The position numbers were made by a program, and so were the translations under genes. Below, in pieces: positions 39,201 through 46,629 of a stretch of DNA of 64,000 nucleotides. The notes under the pieces were generated by a model, which was not told where the DNA came from, did no database searches, and was given only the letters and a program-made list of their open reading frames with translations. Origin of the DNA: Cyclobacteriaceae bacterium (GTDB lineage Bacteria; Bacteroidota; Bacteroidia; Cytophagales; Cyclobacteriaceae); assembly GCA_013141055.1 (NCBI GenBank), contig JABFRS010000002.1, positions 496,001-560,000 on the forward strand, given 5' to 3'. Each line of letters opens with the position of its first letter. Within the stretch, counting starts at the first letter, position 1.

Positions 39201-40507
39201 TTTCCTACAAACACAATGCTTGCTGACAATGCAACACCACTTGGATTTGAAATGATAGTAGTAATTCCTGATCCTGTAGGCTGGCCATTACCCATTGTCT
39301 GAGCACCCACTCCATTATATTCTACTGTACAAGTCCCATTAAAATTTCTTGCTCCTGAAACCTGGATATTACCAGTTGACGTAGGAGAATTTTGTATTGC
39401 ACCAGCTGCTGCTAATGAACCCACTCTTAAAGTTGCACCGCTATTCAAAGTAAACTGGCCAGTACCCGTTAAAGAACTAGTACCTAAATCAAGAATAGAT
39501 GGAGCATCAACTCTAAAATCTACTGTGCCCAATATTGATCCCGCTTTTGAGAAAAGATGAGTTGCTGAACCATCAAAAATTACTCTTCCTGCCGCAGCGC
39601 CAAAGGTCCTCACAATTCCTCCAGAAGTAATTGTTAAATTAGCCTTAGGGTAGAGTGAACCAATTCCAGAGCTTTGTTTTAAATCCAGTTCTGAACCTGT
39701 TCCTGAAATAAGAACATTTCCATTTACAGTTAAGTCAAATGACCCGCTTCCATCCGATAATACAACATAAGCGCCATTTGAAATGGTGAAATCATTTGCA
39801 ACATTTAATGAACCAACTAATCCGCTTGTCATTACTAAATATTGGGGAAGAACCCCTGTTGAAGTCACTGAAAAATAGCCACCAATATTTGGCATTGCTG
39901 AATTCACAGTTGTATTCAAGTATATATCATTAAGTTGATTTGGGCAGTTCCATTCAACATTTTGCAAACTAACCCCTGGCTCAAACGTTGGAGTTGTTGC
40001 ACTAGCAGAAGTATATCCGGTAAATCTTAAAATTGAACCTGGATCAAAAGTGATATTAGGCACTTGACCAGCCGAAGCATAATTCATTTCATAAACACCC
40101 CCGCTTGCAATACTAAACCCTGCGATTCCTCCCGTTGTAGCATTTGAAGAGCCCGTCCTGTAACGGATTATACCACCGCTGTTAACTGTTAGAATACCTC
40201 GTGTGGGGAACATGTTAACGACCCCGTTCACTTCAAGTGTTCCGGTAATAAGGAGCATGGCACTATTTGCATTATTTATCGTGAGTGCACCAACTGCAAA
40301 GTTTCCTGTTGGAACAGTTACCGCCGTCCCGGCAATAATGGTGGCAGAGGACCCTGCATTTGGATAATCTATTCCCGCAGTTCCGGGAGAAGTCATGCCC
40401 CAGGTCGCGCCATCATTCCAGTTTCCTGAAGTAACAGAACTAAACTGTGCAAAAGCACTTACGGACATTAAGGAAAGGAATCCAAATAGTAGTAGCAGTT
40501 TTCTCAT
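36257..40507 (-). CDS. Giant repetitive surface protein with T9SS type A sorting domain
   Basis: A 1416-residue exported protein with a signal peptide (about 1-20, MSVSAFAQ) and an N-terminal NWNDGATWG module typical of Bacteroidota adhesin-like proteins. A very long Ser/Thr/Gly/Asn-rich stretch of predicted parallel beta-helix follows, including about four ~60-residue repeats (about 720-915). Residues about 980-1300 form a different, more varied region. The C-terminal 75 or so residues are a T9SS domain (AYPNPVVNKLNIELS ... GVYILNIKSG ... PIRVIRK). It should be secreted by the T9SS and fixed to the cell surface. It heads the coupled trio that ends with PglF. Confidence 0.9.
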   Translation of the reverse strand: MRKLLLLFGFLSLMSVSAFAQFSSVTSGNWNDGATWGMTSPGTAGIDYPNAGSSATIIAGTAVTVPTGNFAVGALTINNANSAMLLITGTLEVNGVVNMFPTRGILTVNSGGIIRYRTGSSNATTGGIAGFSIASGGVYEMNYASAGQVPNITFDPGSILRFTGYTSASATTPTFEPGVSLQNVEWNCPNQLNDIYLNTTVNSAMPNIGGYFSVTSTGVLPQYLVMTSGLVGSLNVANDFTISNGAYVVLSDGSGSFDLTVNGNVLISGTGSELDLKQSSGIGSLYPKANLTITSGGIVRTFGAAAGRVIFDGSATHLFSKAGSILGTVDFRVDAPSILDLGTSSLTGTGQFTLNSGATLRVGSLAAAGAIQNSPTSTGNIQVSGARNFNGTCTVEYNGVGAQTMGNGQPTGSGITTIISNPSGVALSASIVFVGNLTLNTGNLIIGPNTLTLNGVFSPGSRFLDVTTSSLISIGGSGNFGTLALTTSQIGYTTPTLNTFTLNRISSGQVTLGTDLSIITGGAFNQTAGDLILNGRTLTISSDFTQGTGTITADAAASLVIDGSGTLPANISIGGLTLNTLSVVRTSPTVAVSPGNLTVSNLNLTDGTLANSGNISMANNGTVTVVSGVMSGNPLGGSSYNVTYSNTGTLSTGAELPAFGTGILNNLMKTGGGTLNLSSAITVNGTMTLSGAFNSGSNAIDLKGNLVVNTNPTFTGSIVTFSGTTSITGSASPTFGAVTITGFVNPSNNYQINGNLINNGTLNNGTLTTTFGGTTLISGSSTNTFYDVTLANGSSLTGPSGNLNVSHTWTNNGGTFNGSAGTVVFTGTNTIAGSSATTFGGINITGTLTAPSAFALGVSGNFANNGVFVHNSGTVTFTGTTFNTVSGSATTFNNINANNPFGTNLSTAVRVNGVLQLLGTTGAFTTNGNLTLSSTSQDNGGSIGRLDDVNKFTGSVTIERYIHSISGGDYRYLSMPITNGNLGLWKSSIGVTGDFADPSTGPNIGNNAAASVYTWNPSTQLYVPVANTGVTLASTSVDSRTGYVAYDFNDGAVTASYSGTIEKGAVPIAISNTNNNFDLIPNPYPSAIDWDLVTKTNVQNAMWLRAGNSIFSSYISGVATQEPFTGWTGEVSTGQSFWVRSNGGGSTFTLNEADKTSASNRFIRTETADNYLRVTLNSSDKQDDMVLRFKDVATDANDSQFDASKKRNGNYVSSLGRFTYMNISSYTTTAADDYSINTIGLVKAGLAKDVKLRVADVVAGSHTLKFTELSTMSLGYTITLIDKYLNKEFEVVDNSTYTFSVNTDAGSYGDSRFVLRINGGAVVTGLEPLSTIGAGAAYPNPVVNKLNIELSAYDDSRLQSIVLIDILGNVLVSSDQRKELLNPGPKVIDMTDYSSGVYILNIKSGNTTKPIRVIRK
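37760..38345 (-). repeat. internal tandem repeats in the T9SS surface protein
   Basis: About four degenerate units of 55-65 residues, each opening with F(S/G/T)GT, then (I/V)SGS(A/S)xxTFxx(V/I) and closing with NNGxF plus GTVTFTGT (protein residues about 720-915). They look like turns of a beta-helix rather than copies made recently, because the DNA has diverged. Confidence 0.6.
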
Positions 40508-40529
40508 ATCTACCTAATTATGCAAGTTT

Positions 40530-40537
40530 CAAAGATA
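40530..40537 (-). promoter_or_regulatory. internal promoter -7 box before the T9SS protein gene
   Basis: TATCTTTG on the minus strand, a full TAnnTTTG match, 22 bp before the ATG at 40507. A TTG lies 24 bp further upstream, one base beyond the usual spacing. It lies in the largest gap of the glycan locus (101 bp), so the last three genes may have their own promoter. Confidence 0.52.
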
Positions 40538-40608
40538 GTACTTTACCGGAGATAATTAATACAAATCCAATGAACTGAATCCAATGAATTTACGATAAGT
40601 AACCCCTT

Positions 40609-41703
40609 TTAGGATGTTTGATTCAGGACTTTGGTAACCTCTGAAACGAGGGCCAAATTGCTCGAAGGAAGACTAAGTCCCTCTTTGAATAATTGCTCCC
40701 CAGCACCACTGACAAAAGCTGGAAATTTATGGTAAAATGGCTGTAAATGCATCGGATTCCAAAGCCTCCGGCATTCAATTCCCAATCGGCTGGTTTTATC
40801 TACTATGTCGCTCGTTTTCAGTGAATTAGAAAGTAAAAAAGTGCTTAACCAACGGTTAGAAAGGCTCTCATTTTGTTCTTTTAACCAGCCTGAGATCTTG
40901 TCCGCATGAAGCGAATTTCTGTATGAGTCAAAAATGGCTCTACGCTCCTCAATTTTTGCTTCAATTTGTTTTAGTCCCAGTAAACCTGAGGCAGAACTTA
41001 AGGGACTGATCCTGTAATTATAACCGAGCTCACGATGCTCATAATATGGCTTTTGCTCGCGAGACTGAGTAGACCAAAACAGCGATTTTTGATAAATTTC
41101 CTCACTTTCTGTCAACAAAGCCCCCCCACCGTATCCCGTTACGATCTTATTATTATTGAACGAGAATATTCCAATTTTACCCAATGTTCCGGCAGGCTTT
41201 CCTAAGTATTGAGAGCCAAGAGCTTCGGCAGCATCTTCCAAAATCGGAATCTCATATCGATCGCATATTGCATTGATGGCGCTCATTTGAGCCGGCATTC
41301 CATAATTATGCACTATAATGGCACACTTAGGCTTCTTTTTGAGCTGAATCTGAGATTTAATGGCGGTTTCAAGCAATTCTGGATTCATATTCCAGGTGGT
41401 CAACTCACTGTCAACCAAGATCGGAGTTGCTCCCTGATACAGGATCGGAGCTACTGTTGCTACATATGTAAAAGAGGGTGCGATGACTACATCACCCGAG
41501 CCTACACCAAGTGCCATAAGCCCAAGGTGAATCGCAGAGGTCCCGGAATTCACCGCCAATACATAGCGTGCTCCGGTGTAGGCTCTTAGTGCGGCTTCAA
41601 AATCCTCGATCAGCTTGGTCGCTGGTTTTTCAGAATATGAATCAAGTATGCCGGAAATTCCTGGAGCATCGAAGGGAGTTGCAGAAAGTGGAATTCTATA
41701 CAC
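40609..41703 (-). CDS. DegT/DnrJ-family sugar aminotransferase (PglE-like)
   Basis: PLP enzyme of 364 residues expected to aminate the 4-keto sugar made by the PglF-like dehydratase, giving UDP-4-amino-4,6-dideoxy-GlcNAc. The PLP-binding region shows VLAVNSGTSAIHLGLMALG and PILEDAAEALGSQYLGK, and the Schiff-base lysine is in IGIFSFNNNKIVTGYGGGAL (about 183). The start is a GTG. It follows the XrtF-associated gene by a few bases, and PglD- and PglC-like genes lie just beyond. It differs from the WbpE-like aminotransferase at 60588-61694. Confidence 0.9.
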   Translation of the reverse strand: MYRIPLSATPFDAPGISGILDSYSEKPATKLIEDFEAALRAYTGARYVLAVNSGTSAIHLGLMALGVGSGDVVIAPSFTYVATVAPILYQGATPILVDSELTTWNMNPELLETAIKSQIQLKKKPKCAIIVHNYGMPAQMSAINAICDRYEIPILEDAAEALGSQYLGKPAGTLGKIGIFSFNNNKIVTGYGGGALLTESEEIYQKSLFWSTQSREQKPYYEHRELGYNYRISPLSSASGLLGLKQIEAKIEERRAIFDSYRNSLHADKISGWLKEQNESLSNRWLSTFLLSNSLKTSDIVDKTSRLGIECRRLWNPMHLQPFYHKFPAFVSGAGEQLFKEGLSLPSSNLALVSEVTKVLNQTS

Positions 41704-41706
41704 GAG

Positions 41707-42135
41707 CTATGCCGATGGCTTTTTCCAAAAATACTTCTGATAAAAGAAACCCATGATCATGGCAAACATTAATAAAGGGTTAACGATCATGCGATGCAAC
41801 TGGGATAATAGAGGAGAAGAAATTTCTGAATCGCCCTCCAGAGAAAGTTTCAGAATAAAATACAAAGGAAGAAACACGATCAGCTCCGTTAAGAAAATCC
41901 AGGTACTGACCCTAAGATAGCTTGATTTATTGAAAATGACCATGATCAGCAACAAACAAGCAGTGTCATTCAGTAAAAAACGTATCGTCTTGTTAATAAT
42001 AAATTTCGCGTTGGGTGAATAACTTCCTACAAGGGAAGAGAAATCATAATTCTGAAAGAGGTATGCAAAGCCAAGAATCATAACTGCTATGATACCAATG
42101 ATCCAACGGGGCCACTTATCAAGAAATAGCTGCAT
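41707..42135 (-). CDS. Exosortase F-associated membrane protein
   Basis: A 142-residue protein with four predicted membrane helices (about 10-30, 60-80, 85-107 and 115-135). WPRWIIGIIAVMILGFAYLFQN, NKTIRFLLNDTACLLLIMVIF and the ending MIVNPLLMFAMIMGFFYQKYF fit the small partner that regularly sits beside XrtF in Bacteroidota. Its role in sorting is unknown. Its ATG lies 17 bp inside the 3' end of xrtF, which supports co-expression and complex formation. Confidence 0.82.
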   Translation of the reverse strand: MQLFLDKWPRWIIGIIAVMILGFAYLFQNYDFSSLVGSYSPNAKFIINKTIRFLLNDTACLLLIMVIFNKSSYLRVSTWIFLTELIVFLPLYFILKLSLEGDSEISSPLLSQLHRMIVNPLLMFAMIMGFFYQKYFWKKPSA

Positions 42136-42685
42136 CTTGTTTGGATTTCATCCGTGTCCATAGAATCCACAAACCAAATACTACTAAGTACAAGAATGCT
42201 GTGAAGATGTACTTATGGAAATAATAGAAAAAATGCGGACGATTCAAAGCGGTATAATAAAGAAGAATAATTCTAAGCAGGTTGAAGAAATGGAGTATCA
42301 AACATCCGGAAGCAATGAAGATCATTACTCGCTTAACATTCCCTCCAAACGCAACAATGAAAGCAATAAAAACAATAACAACATTCAATCCATTACATCC
42401 TTCAAAGACTCGCAACACTGTTTTACTCATGCCAGTGGCTTCATCCAACTTCCTGAAATAAACTATTGGCTCTGACTCGCTGACAACAGAGGAAGCAGAT
42501 TCTCCAAAGAGATTAACAATAAACACAACCTGATGCGTAACCCAGATCGTCATAGGATCTGCCAGTGGATAGTAGTACTCTATGTATAAGCCATAAAGGA
42601 TGTTGCCAATAAAATAGACACCAGCAAAAATCAGAACGAATCTTAAAGCAGGCCAGAATTCCTTAATGGAGGAATTATTTTTCAT
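42119..42685 (-). CDS. xrtF: Exosortase XrtF
   Basis: Polytopic inner-membrane cysteine protease/transpeptidase family that recognises C-terminal sorting tails. The catalytic Cys is in VFEGCNGLNVVIVFIAFIVA, the conserved Arg in HFFNLLRIILL and the His in HFFYYFHKYIF, in the order expected of exosortases. It is about 188 residues from the ATG at 42685; a TTG at 42700 would overlap the upstream gene further. It lies between the PglD- and PglE-like genes in the glycan locus, matching the known tie between exosortases and exopolysaccharide. A possible target is the 66-residue protein at 36060-36260. Confidence 0.9.
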   Translation of the reverse strand: MKNNSSIKEFWPALRFVLIFAGVYFIGNILYGLYIEYYYPLADPMTIWVTHQVVFIVNLFGESASSVVSESEPIVYFRKLDEATGMSKTVLRVFEGCNGLNVVIVFIAFIVAFGGNVKRVMIFIASGCLILHFFNLLRIILLYYTALNRPHFFYYFHKYIFTAFLYLVVFGLWILWTRMKSKQDAAIS

Positions 42686-43304
42686 AAGCGGGAATTCCAA
42701 CGATTGTTTTATGATCCGGAAAATTCTGCGTCACCACCGCACCCGCACCAATTTTACAGTGAGATCCAATTTTAAGATTCTGAAGAATGCGTGCTCCGGT
42801 GCCCATCATAGAGCACTCTCCTATTTGGACGTATCCTGAAATGCTACAGCCCGGCATAATGGTTGAATAATTTTCCAACACAACATCATGTCCAATGGTT
42901 GATAGAAGATTTACAATCACAAAATCTTTCAGTTCAATACCTGTTGTAAAAATTACACCTGACGTCAGGATGCATCCCTTTCCAAATTTATTATTTTCAT
43001 CTCCGGTCTGGCATGCAGGATGAATAATGGTTGGGAATTGAAAGGGTCCGTTTATCTTCTCCACAATTGACTTCCGGATCAACGGATCTGAAATGGCAAT
43101 AGCTATGTTCATAGAATCAGATACCTTATTCAATTCTTTGATTCCACCCAGCACTTTATGCTTGTCAACCTGTAATCCAATTTTAAGCTTATCATCATAG
43201 AACCCAATAAAGTTCCATTGAGCGGATTGCAGATTTATCTGATGCAGCAGAAGTGCAGTCTCACGACCAAAACCACCAGCACCATAAATTGCAATATCCT
43301 TCAT
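42675..43304 (-). CDS. PglD/NeuD-type sugar O/N-acetyltransferase
   Basis: A 209-residue acetyltransferase with an N-terminal Rossmann-like sugar-nucleotide domain (IAIYGAGGFGRETALLLHQI) and a C-terminal left-handed beta-helix of hexapeptide turns (CILTSGVIFTTG, GHDVVLENYSTIMPGCSISG, IGSHCKIGAGAVVTQNFP). The general-base His lies in TIGHDVVL. Beside PglC- and PglE-like genes it most likely N-acetylates UDP-4-amino sugar to UDP-N,N'-diacetylbacillosamine. NeuD-type O-acetylation is the alternative. Its end overlaps xrtF by about 11 bp. Confidence 0.88.
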   Translation of the reverse strand: MKDIAIYGAGGFGRETALLLHQINLQSAQWNFIGFYDDKLKIGLQVDKHKVLGGIKELNKVSDSMNIAIAISDPLIRKSIVEKINGPFQFPTIIHPACQTGDENNKFGKGCILTSGVIFTTGIELKDFVIVNLLSTIGHDVVLENYSTIMPGCSISGYVQIGECSMMGTGARILQNLKIGSHCKIGAGAVVTQNFPDHKTIVGIPAYEK

Positions 43305-43343
43305 ATACTAAATTAAATATAATCTGAAAGCTAGGGTATGAAG

Positions 43344-43931
43344 TTATCCTTCAAATGGTTTTTCACTTAGCGAGCTATCCTTCCTGAATGATAAAATCAA
43401 TAAGAATGTCTTCGCCAGAATTTTCAAATCAAGCAAAAGAGAAATATTGGCGACGTAATGAATATCCAGTTCCAGTTTTCTCCTCCATGGGATCTCATGA
43501 CGACCGTTCACTTGAGTCAATCCCGTAATACCTGGAAGAACAGAATACCTCATACGCTGTAAGTCGTTGAACAATGGAAGATAGCTGATGGGTAATGGTC
43601 TGGGTCCTATCATCGACATCTCCCCTTTCAGAATATTGAGAAGTTGTGGCAGTTCATCAATAGAAGAACGACGTAAGAAACCTCCAATACCGGTAAGACG
43701 CTGATGCTCAGAAAGTAGTTGTCCACTTTCATCACGAAGATCATTCATCGTCTTGAACTTAATAATATAAAAGGGTTTCTCCCGATATCCGGTCCTAAGT
43801 TGAGTAAAGAAAATATTACCTCCCTGGAACACTATCAGTAAAAGAATGATTAAAATAAAAAAAGGAATTAAGATCACCAGTAAAACCAGTGCTGCTAATC
43901 TGTCAAGGAATGATTTGATAATGAGATACAG
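43344..43931 (-). CDS. Undecaprenyl-phosphate sugar phosphotransferase (PglC/WcaJ family), probable CTG start
   Basis: Monotopic phosphoglycosyltransferase that primes glycan synthesis by moving a sugar-1-phosphate to undecaprenyl phosphate. The core is complete: NIFFTQLRTGYREKPFYIIK, FKTMNDLRDESGQ, LRRSSIDELPQLLNILKGEM (Asp-Glu pair), MIGPRPLP and PGITGLTQVNGR. The first usual start codon (GTG at 43877) would cut the N-terminal re-entrant helix. The frame is open back to 43940 and encodes YLIIKSFLDRLAALVL, the expected family N-terminus, so I place the start at the CTG at 43931. ATT at 43922 is an alternative. Neighbour of PglD, hence PglC-like. Confidence 0.83.
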   Translation of the reverse strand: MYLIIKSFLDRLAALVLLVILIPFFILIILLLIVFQGGNIFFTQLRTGYREKPFYIIKFKTMNDLRDESGQLLSEHQRLTGIGGFLRRSSIDELPQLLNILKGEMSMIGPRPLPISYLPLFNDLQRMRYSVLPGITGLTQVNGRHEIPWRRKLELDIHYVANISLLLDLKILAKTFLLILSFRKDSSLSEKPFEG

Positions 43932-43953
43932 GGAGTAGCTTTAAAGAATTAAA

Positions 43954-44943
43954 TCACTCTGCTTTAAGAATCGTCCTCTTCATTGAAGCATAGAGTATCG
44001 CCAAGGTAATGAGAATACCAAGCCCTATGATATACTGATAAGACTGGGGCATATCCAATGCATATATTATGATGCAATTAATAATAAGTTGAAGCAAAGC
44101 ATATGCAATGCTCATTCGGATATGAGGAATTTTATAATGATGAACAAGTACCTGGAAGAGATGCAGCTTATGGGCTTTGAAAATATTCTCCCTACGGAAA
44201 ATCCTGTGAATAATAGTCAATACGCTATCTACACCGTAAACAGAAAGCATAAATGCAAATGCAAAATTTCCGGTTGTTACAATCAGCTTAACAATTAAGT
44301 ACAGAATAATGAATCCTATTGACAGGCTACCCACGTCTCCTGCAAAACAAATAGCTTTGGTTCGGAAGTTAAAATAACAAAAGATGATCACTGCCATGAG
44401 GATAGCTTCAACAAAATCACTGTCAACAAAGTGAACAAAATGAATATTGACAGCCAGCAGACTTCCTAACGCAACGAGTGCATAGCCACCGGTGATCCCA
44501 TTAATTCCATCCATAAAATTGAATGTGTTAATGGCTCCAACACAGACAATAAATACAATTGGAACGATCACTGCCGGAACTGGGGAAATTTCCGGGTCGG
44601 AAAAAACAGACCACAATTCCAATTGATAGAAGATAAGTGCAAATGCAATAGCCTGAACGGCAAATCTGATAGCACTGCTTAGACTTTTTACATCGTCTAT
44701 GAATCCAATAATACTAACTAATGTCAGTGCCAGCATAAAAATTCCGTCTGGTCTTGAGGTGATCGCGTAAAACAAGAGCACTGAGAAGTAAAAAATAATT
44801 CCCCCTCCCCTGATGGTTGGCTTCTCATGCAGGCTTCTATTATTTGGATGATCCAGAATTTTAAAATACCTAGCTATCCAAAAATAGACCAGCTCTATTA
44901 CTAATAAGGCAACACCGAAAATTAAGTAACTAAAGCTATTCAT
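43954..44943 (-). CDS. WecA/WbpL-like polyprenyl-phosphate sugar-1-phosphate transferase (MraY family)
   Basis: Polytopic (about 10 helices, 329 residues) inner-membrane enzyme that starts glycan assembly on undecaprenyl phosphate. Family motifs are RSLHEKPTIRGGGIIFY, FIDDVKSLSSAIRF (Asp pair near 83), NTFNFMDGINGITGGYA (about 144), CFAGDVGSLSIGF and the cytoplasmic RRENIFKAHKLHLFQ. With the epimerase upstream and a WbpM-like dehydratase it recalls the WbpL-WbpK-WbpM trio of Pseudomonas O-antigens. It overlaps the epimerase gene by 8 bp. A second, unrelated priming enzyme is the next gene. Confidence 0.92.
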   Translation of the reverse strand: MNSFSYLIFGVALLVIELVYFWIARYFKILDHPNNRSLHEKPTIRGGGIIFYFSVLLFYAITSRPDGIFMLALTLVSIIGFIDDVKSLSSAIRFAVQAIAFALIFYQLELWSVFSDPEISPVPAVIVPIVFIVCVGAINTFNFMDGINGITGGYALVALGSLLAVNIHFVHFVDSDFVEAILMAVIIFCYFNFRTKAICFAGDVGSLSIGFIILYLIVKLIVTTGNFAFAFMLSVYGVDSVLTIIHRIFRRENIFKAHKLHLFQVLVHHYKIPHIRMSIAYALLQLIINCIIIYALDMPQSYQYIIGLGILITLAILYASMKRTILKAE

Positions 44944-45883
44944 TAAAAGATTTGAGAGTGTTCATGAGCCCTGCCTTAATATCAATTGGCAAAGGCTGTT
45001 GCAATGTTTTCTTTAATTTTTCTGTGGATACCACAAGGCTTTCTGTTAATTTTTGCTTCATCTTCTTTGAAGGCAAACCTATCCCCGAACCTGCTGAGGA
45101 TAAGAAATTCAATAATGAAGCGTTAACATCCCATATTCTTGGCTTACTCGAAATACTTTCTGAAATAATTCTCACAAGGTCATTGGTTGAAAGATATCCT
45201 TCATCTGCCAGATGATAAATCCCAGACGGATAATTATTCTGCAAAAACTGGAGGGTAATAAAATTCAGATTATCTGAAGTGAGGAAAGATCTTTTATTTG
45301 AATACGATCCAAAAATGTATGGCAAGCCCGATTTAACATACTTATACAGGAGATTGAGATTACCCTTATTTCCCTTCCCATGAATCATACAAGGTCTGAA
45401 CACATAAGCTTTCTTATCAGGTGGAAGAATCTGATCCACTATATACTGCTCTGCTGCCAGTTTTGATTTTCCGTAATCAGAAACCGGAACAGGATTTGTG
45501 TTTTCGTCAGCAGGATTCTCAGATGTATCAACACAGGCTTTTATTGAACTCAGGAAAATAAATCCGCGCGCCCTTGATTTTAAAAACTCATCGAAAATGA
45601 ATTTCGTCCCATCAGCATTTACCTTGTAATAATCTTCCGTCTGAAATTTATTACTCAGATCATGAGCAATCCCCGCCAGGTGAATAATAAAGTCGATTCC
45701 TTGTTCTTCTAATACACTGGCAGAATAAGAATCTATAAATTGAATCTTGTGATTTTTAAATTTATTCTGAAGTTCTGGAAGGTTTCTGCCATGACCAATC
45801 AATGTTATGTCAGGAAATGTTCCTAGATAGGAAACCAAACCTGAGCCAACAAATCCGGAAACACCGGTAATCAAAACTTTCAT
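44936..45883 (-). CDS. NAD-dependent sugar epimerase/reductase (WbpK/WbpV-like SDR)
   Basis: Extended SDR of 315 residues. The nucleotide-binding loop is LITGVSGFVGSGLVSYLG, followed by IHLAGIAHD, FIFLSSIKA and the catalytic YGKSK (about 137). It likely reduces or epimerises C4 of a UDP-4-keto-6-deoxy-GlcNAc to give a FucNAc- or QuiNAc-type donor. I choose the ATG at 45883; the open frame has a TTG one codon before. The ATG overlaps the stop of the glycosyltransferase gene (TGATG). Confidence 0.87.
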   Translation of the reverse strand: MKVLITGVSGFVGSGLVSYLGTFPDITLIGHGRNLPELQNKFKNHKIQFIDSYSASVLEEQGIDFIIHLAGIAHDLSNKFQTEDYYKVNADGTKFIFDEFLKSRARGFIFLSSIKACVDTSENPADENTNPVPVSDYGKSKLAAEQYIVDQILPPDKKAYVFRPCMIHGKGNKGNLNLLYKYVKSGLPYIFGSYSNKRSFLTSDNLNFITLQFLQNNYPSGIYHLADEGYLSTNDLVRIISESISSKPRIWDVNASLLNFLSSAGSGIGLPSKKMKQKLTESLVVSTEKLKKTLQQPLPIDIKAGLMNTLKSFNE

Positions 45884-46629
45884 CAATTTAACAGCTCGGA
45901 CAGCTTTGTGAAATATTTGGAGTATATCTTTAGGTAATTCGTCCTGATCCCATTTTCTCTACAACCTCTAAGAATTTCCTGATTCAAAACGATATTACTA
46001 TTAAGGCCACGTGAGCTTACCCCACCTTTTCTCATGACCACCATGGTCATTGGGAGATATTTATACTTCAGCTTGTTAACATAAAGTAACCTGATGAGCA
46101 TTTCATAATCTGCAGCAATCTTATAATCCGTTTTAAAAGGCCCCACCACATCATAAAACTTTCTTCTCACAAAGAATGTAGGATGCGCCGGCATGAATCC
46201 CCATGCAAATTTTTCAGGGTGCCATTTTTTTGATGAATAGGTGCGAACTATCTTCTTTAAATTCATGGGATCGACGAAGATCAGGTCTCCAAAAGTTGCA
46301 TCAATCTGTGAATCAGAAAATGCTTCTGCAACCTTAGAAATAATTTGGTCGTCGAAATAATAGTCGTCAGAGTTAATGATACCAACAACTTCGCCGGTTG
46401 CCATTTGAATGCCCTTGTTCATCGCATCATAGAGGCCCTTATCCGGCTCACTGATCCATTTAGTGACGATACTTCCCTCTCTCTGAATGATGTTGACCGT
46501 TCCATCTTTCGAATTCCCATCAACAATGATGTATTCAATATCCTTATAATTTTGAGAACGAACGGACATGATAGTATCCGCAATAGTTGCTTCAGAGTTA
46601 TAGGAAACAGTGATCAGAGAAATTCTCAT
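45883..46629 (-). CDS. Family 2 glycosyltransferase
   Basis: GT-A enzyme of 248 residues. It opens ISLITVSYNSEATIADTIMS, with YIIVDGNSKDGTVNIIQ, SEPDKGLYDAMNKGIQMATG and the DxD-type metal motif INSDDYYFDD; GFMPAHPTFFVRR lies near the acceptor site. This is the WcaA/WbbD-like group that adds one sugar to a lipid-linked oligosaccharide on the cytoplasmic face. Donor and linkage cannot be told. It begins one base before the stop of the carbamoyltransferase gene's territory ends, with no gap. Confidence 0.9.
   Translation of the reverse strand: MRISLITVSYNSEATIADTIMSVRSQNYKDIEYIIVDGNSKDGTVNIIQREGSIVTKWISEPDKGLYDAMNKGIQMATGEVVGIINSDDYYFDDQIISKVAEAFSDSQIDATFGDLIFVDPMNLKKIVRTYSSKKWHPEKFAWGFMPAHPTFFVRRKFYDVVGPFKTDYKIAADYEMLIRLLYVNKLKYKYLPMTMVVMRKGGVSSRGLNSNIVLNQEILRGCRENGIRTNYLKIYSKYFTKLSELLN

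Noticed and set aside
43344..43877. Truncated (pseudo) sugar transferase
   Set aside because: The missing N-terminus is encoded in frame upstream; only the start codon is unusual.
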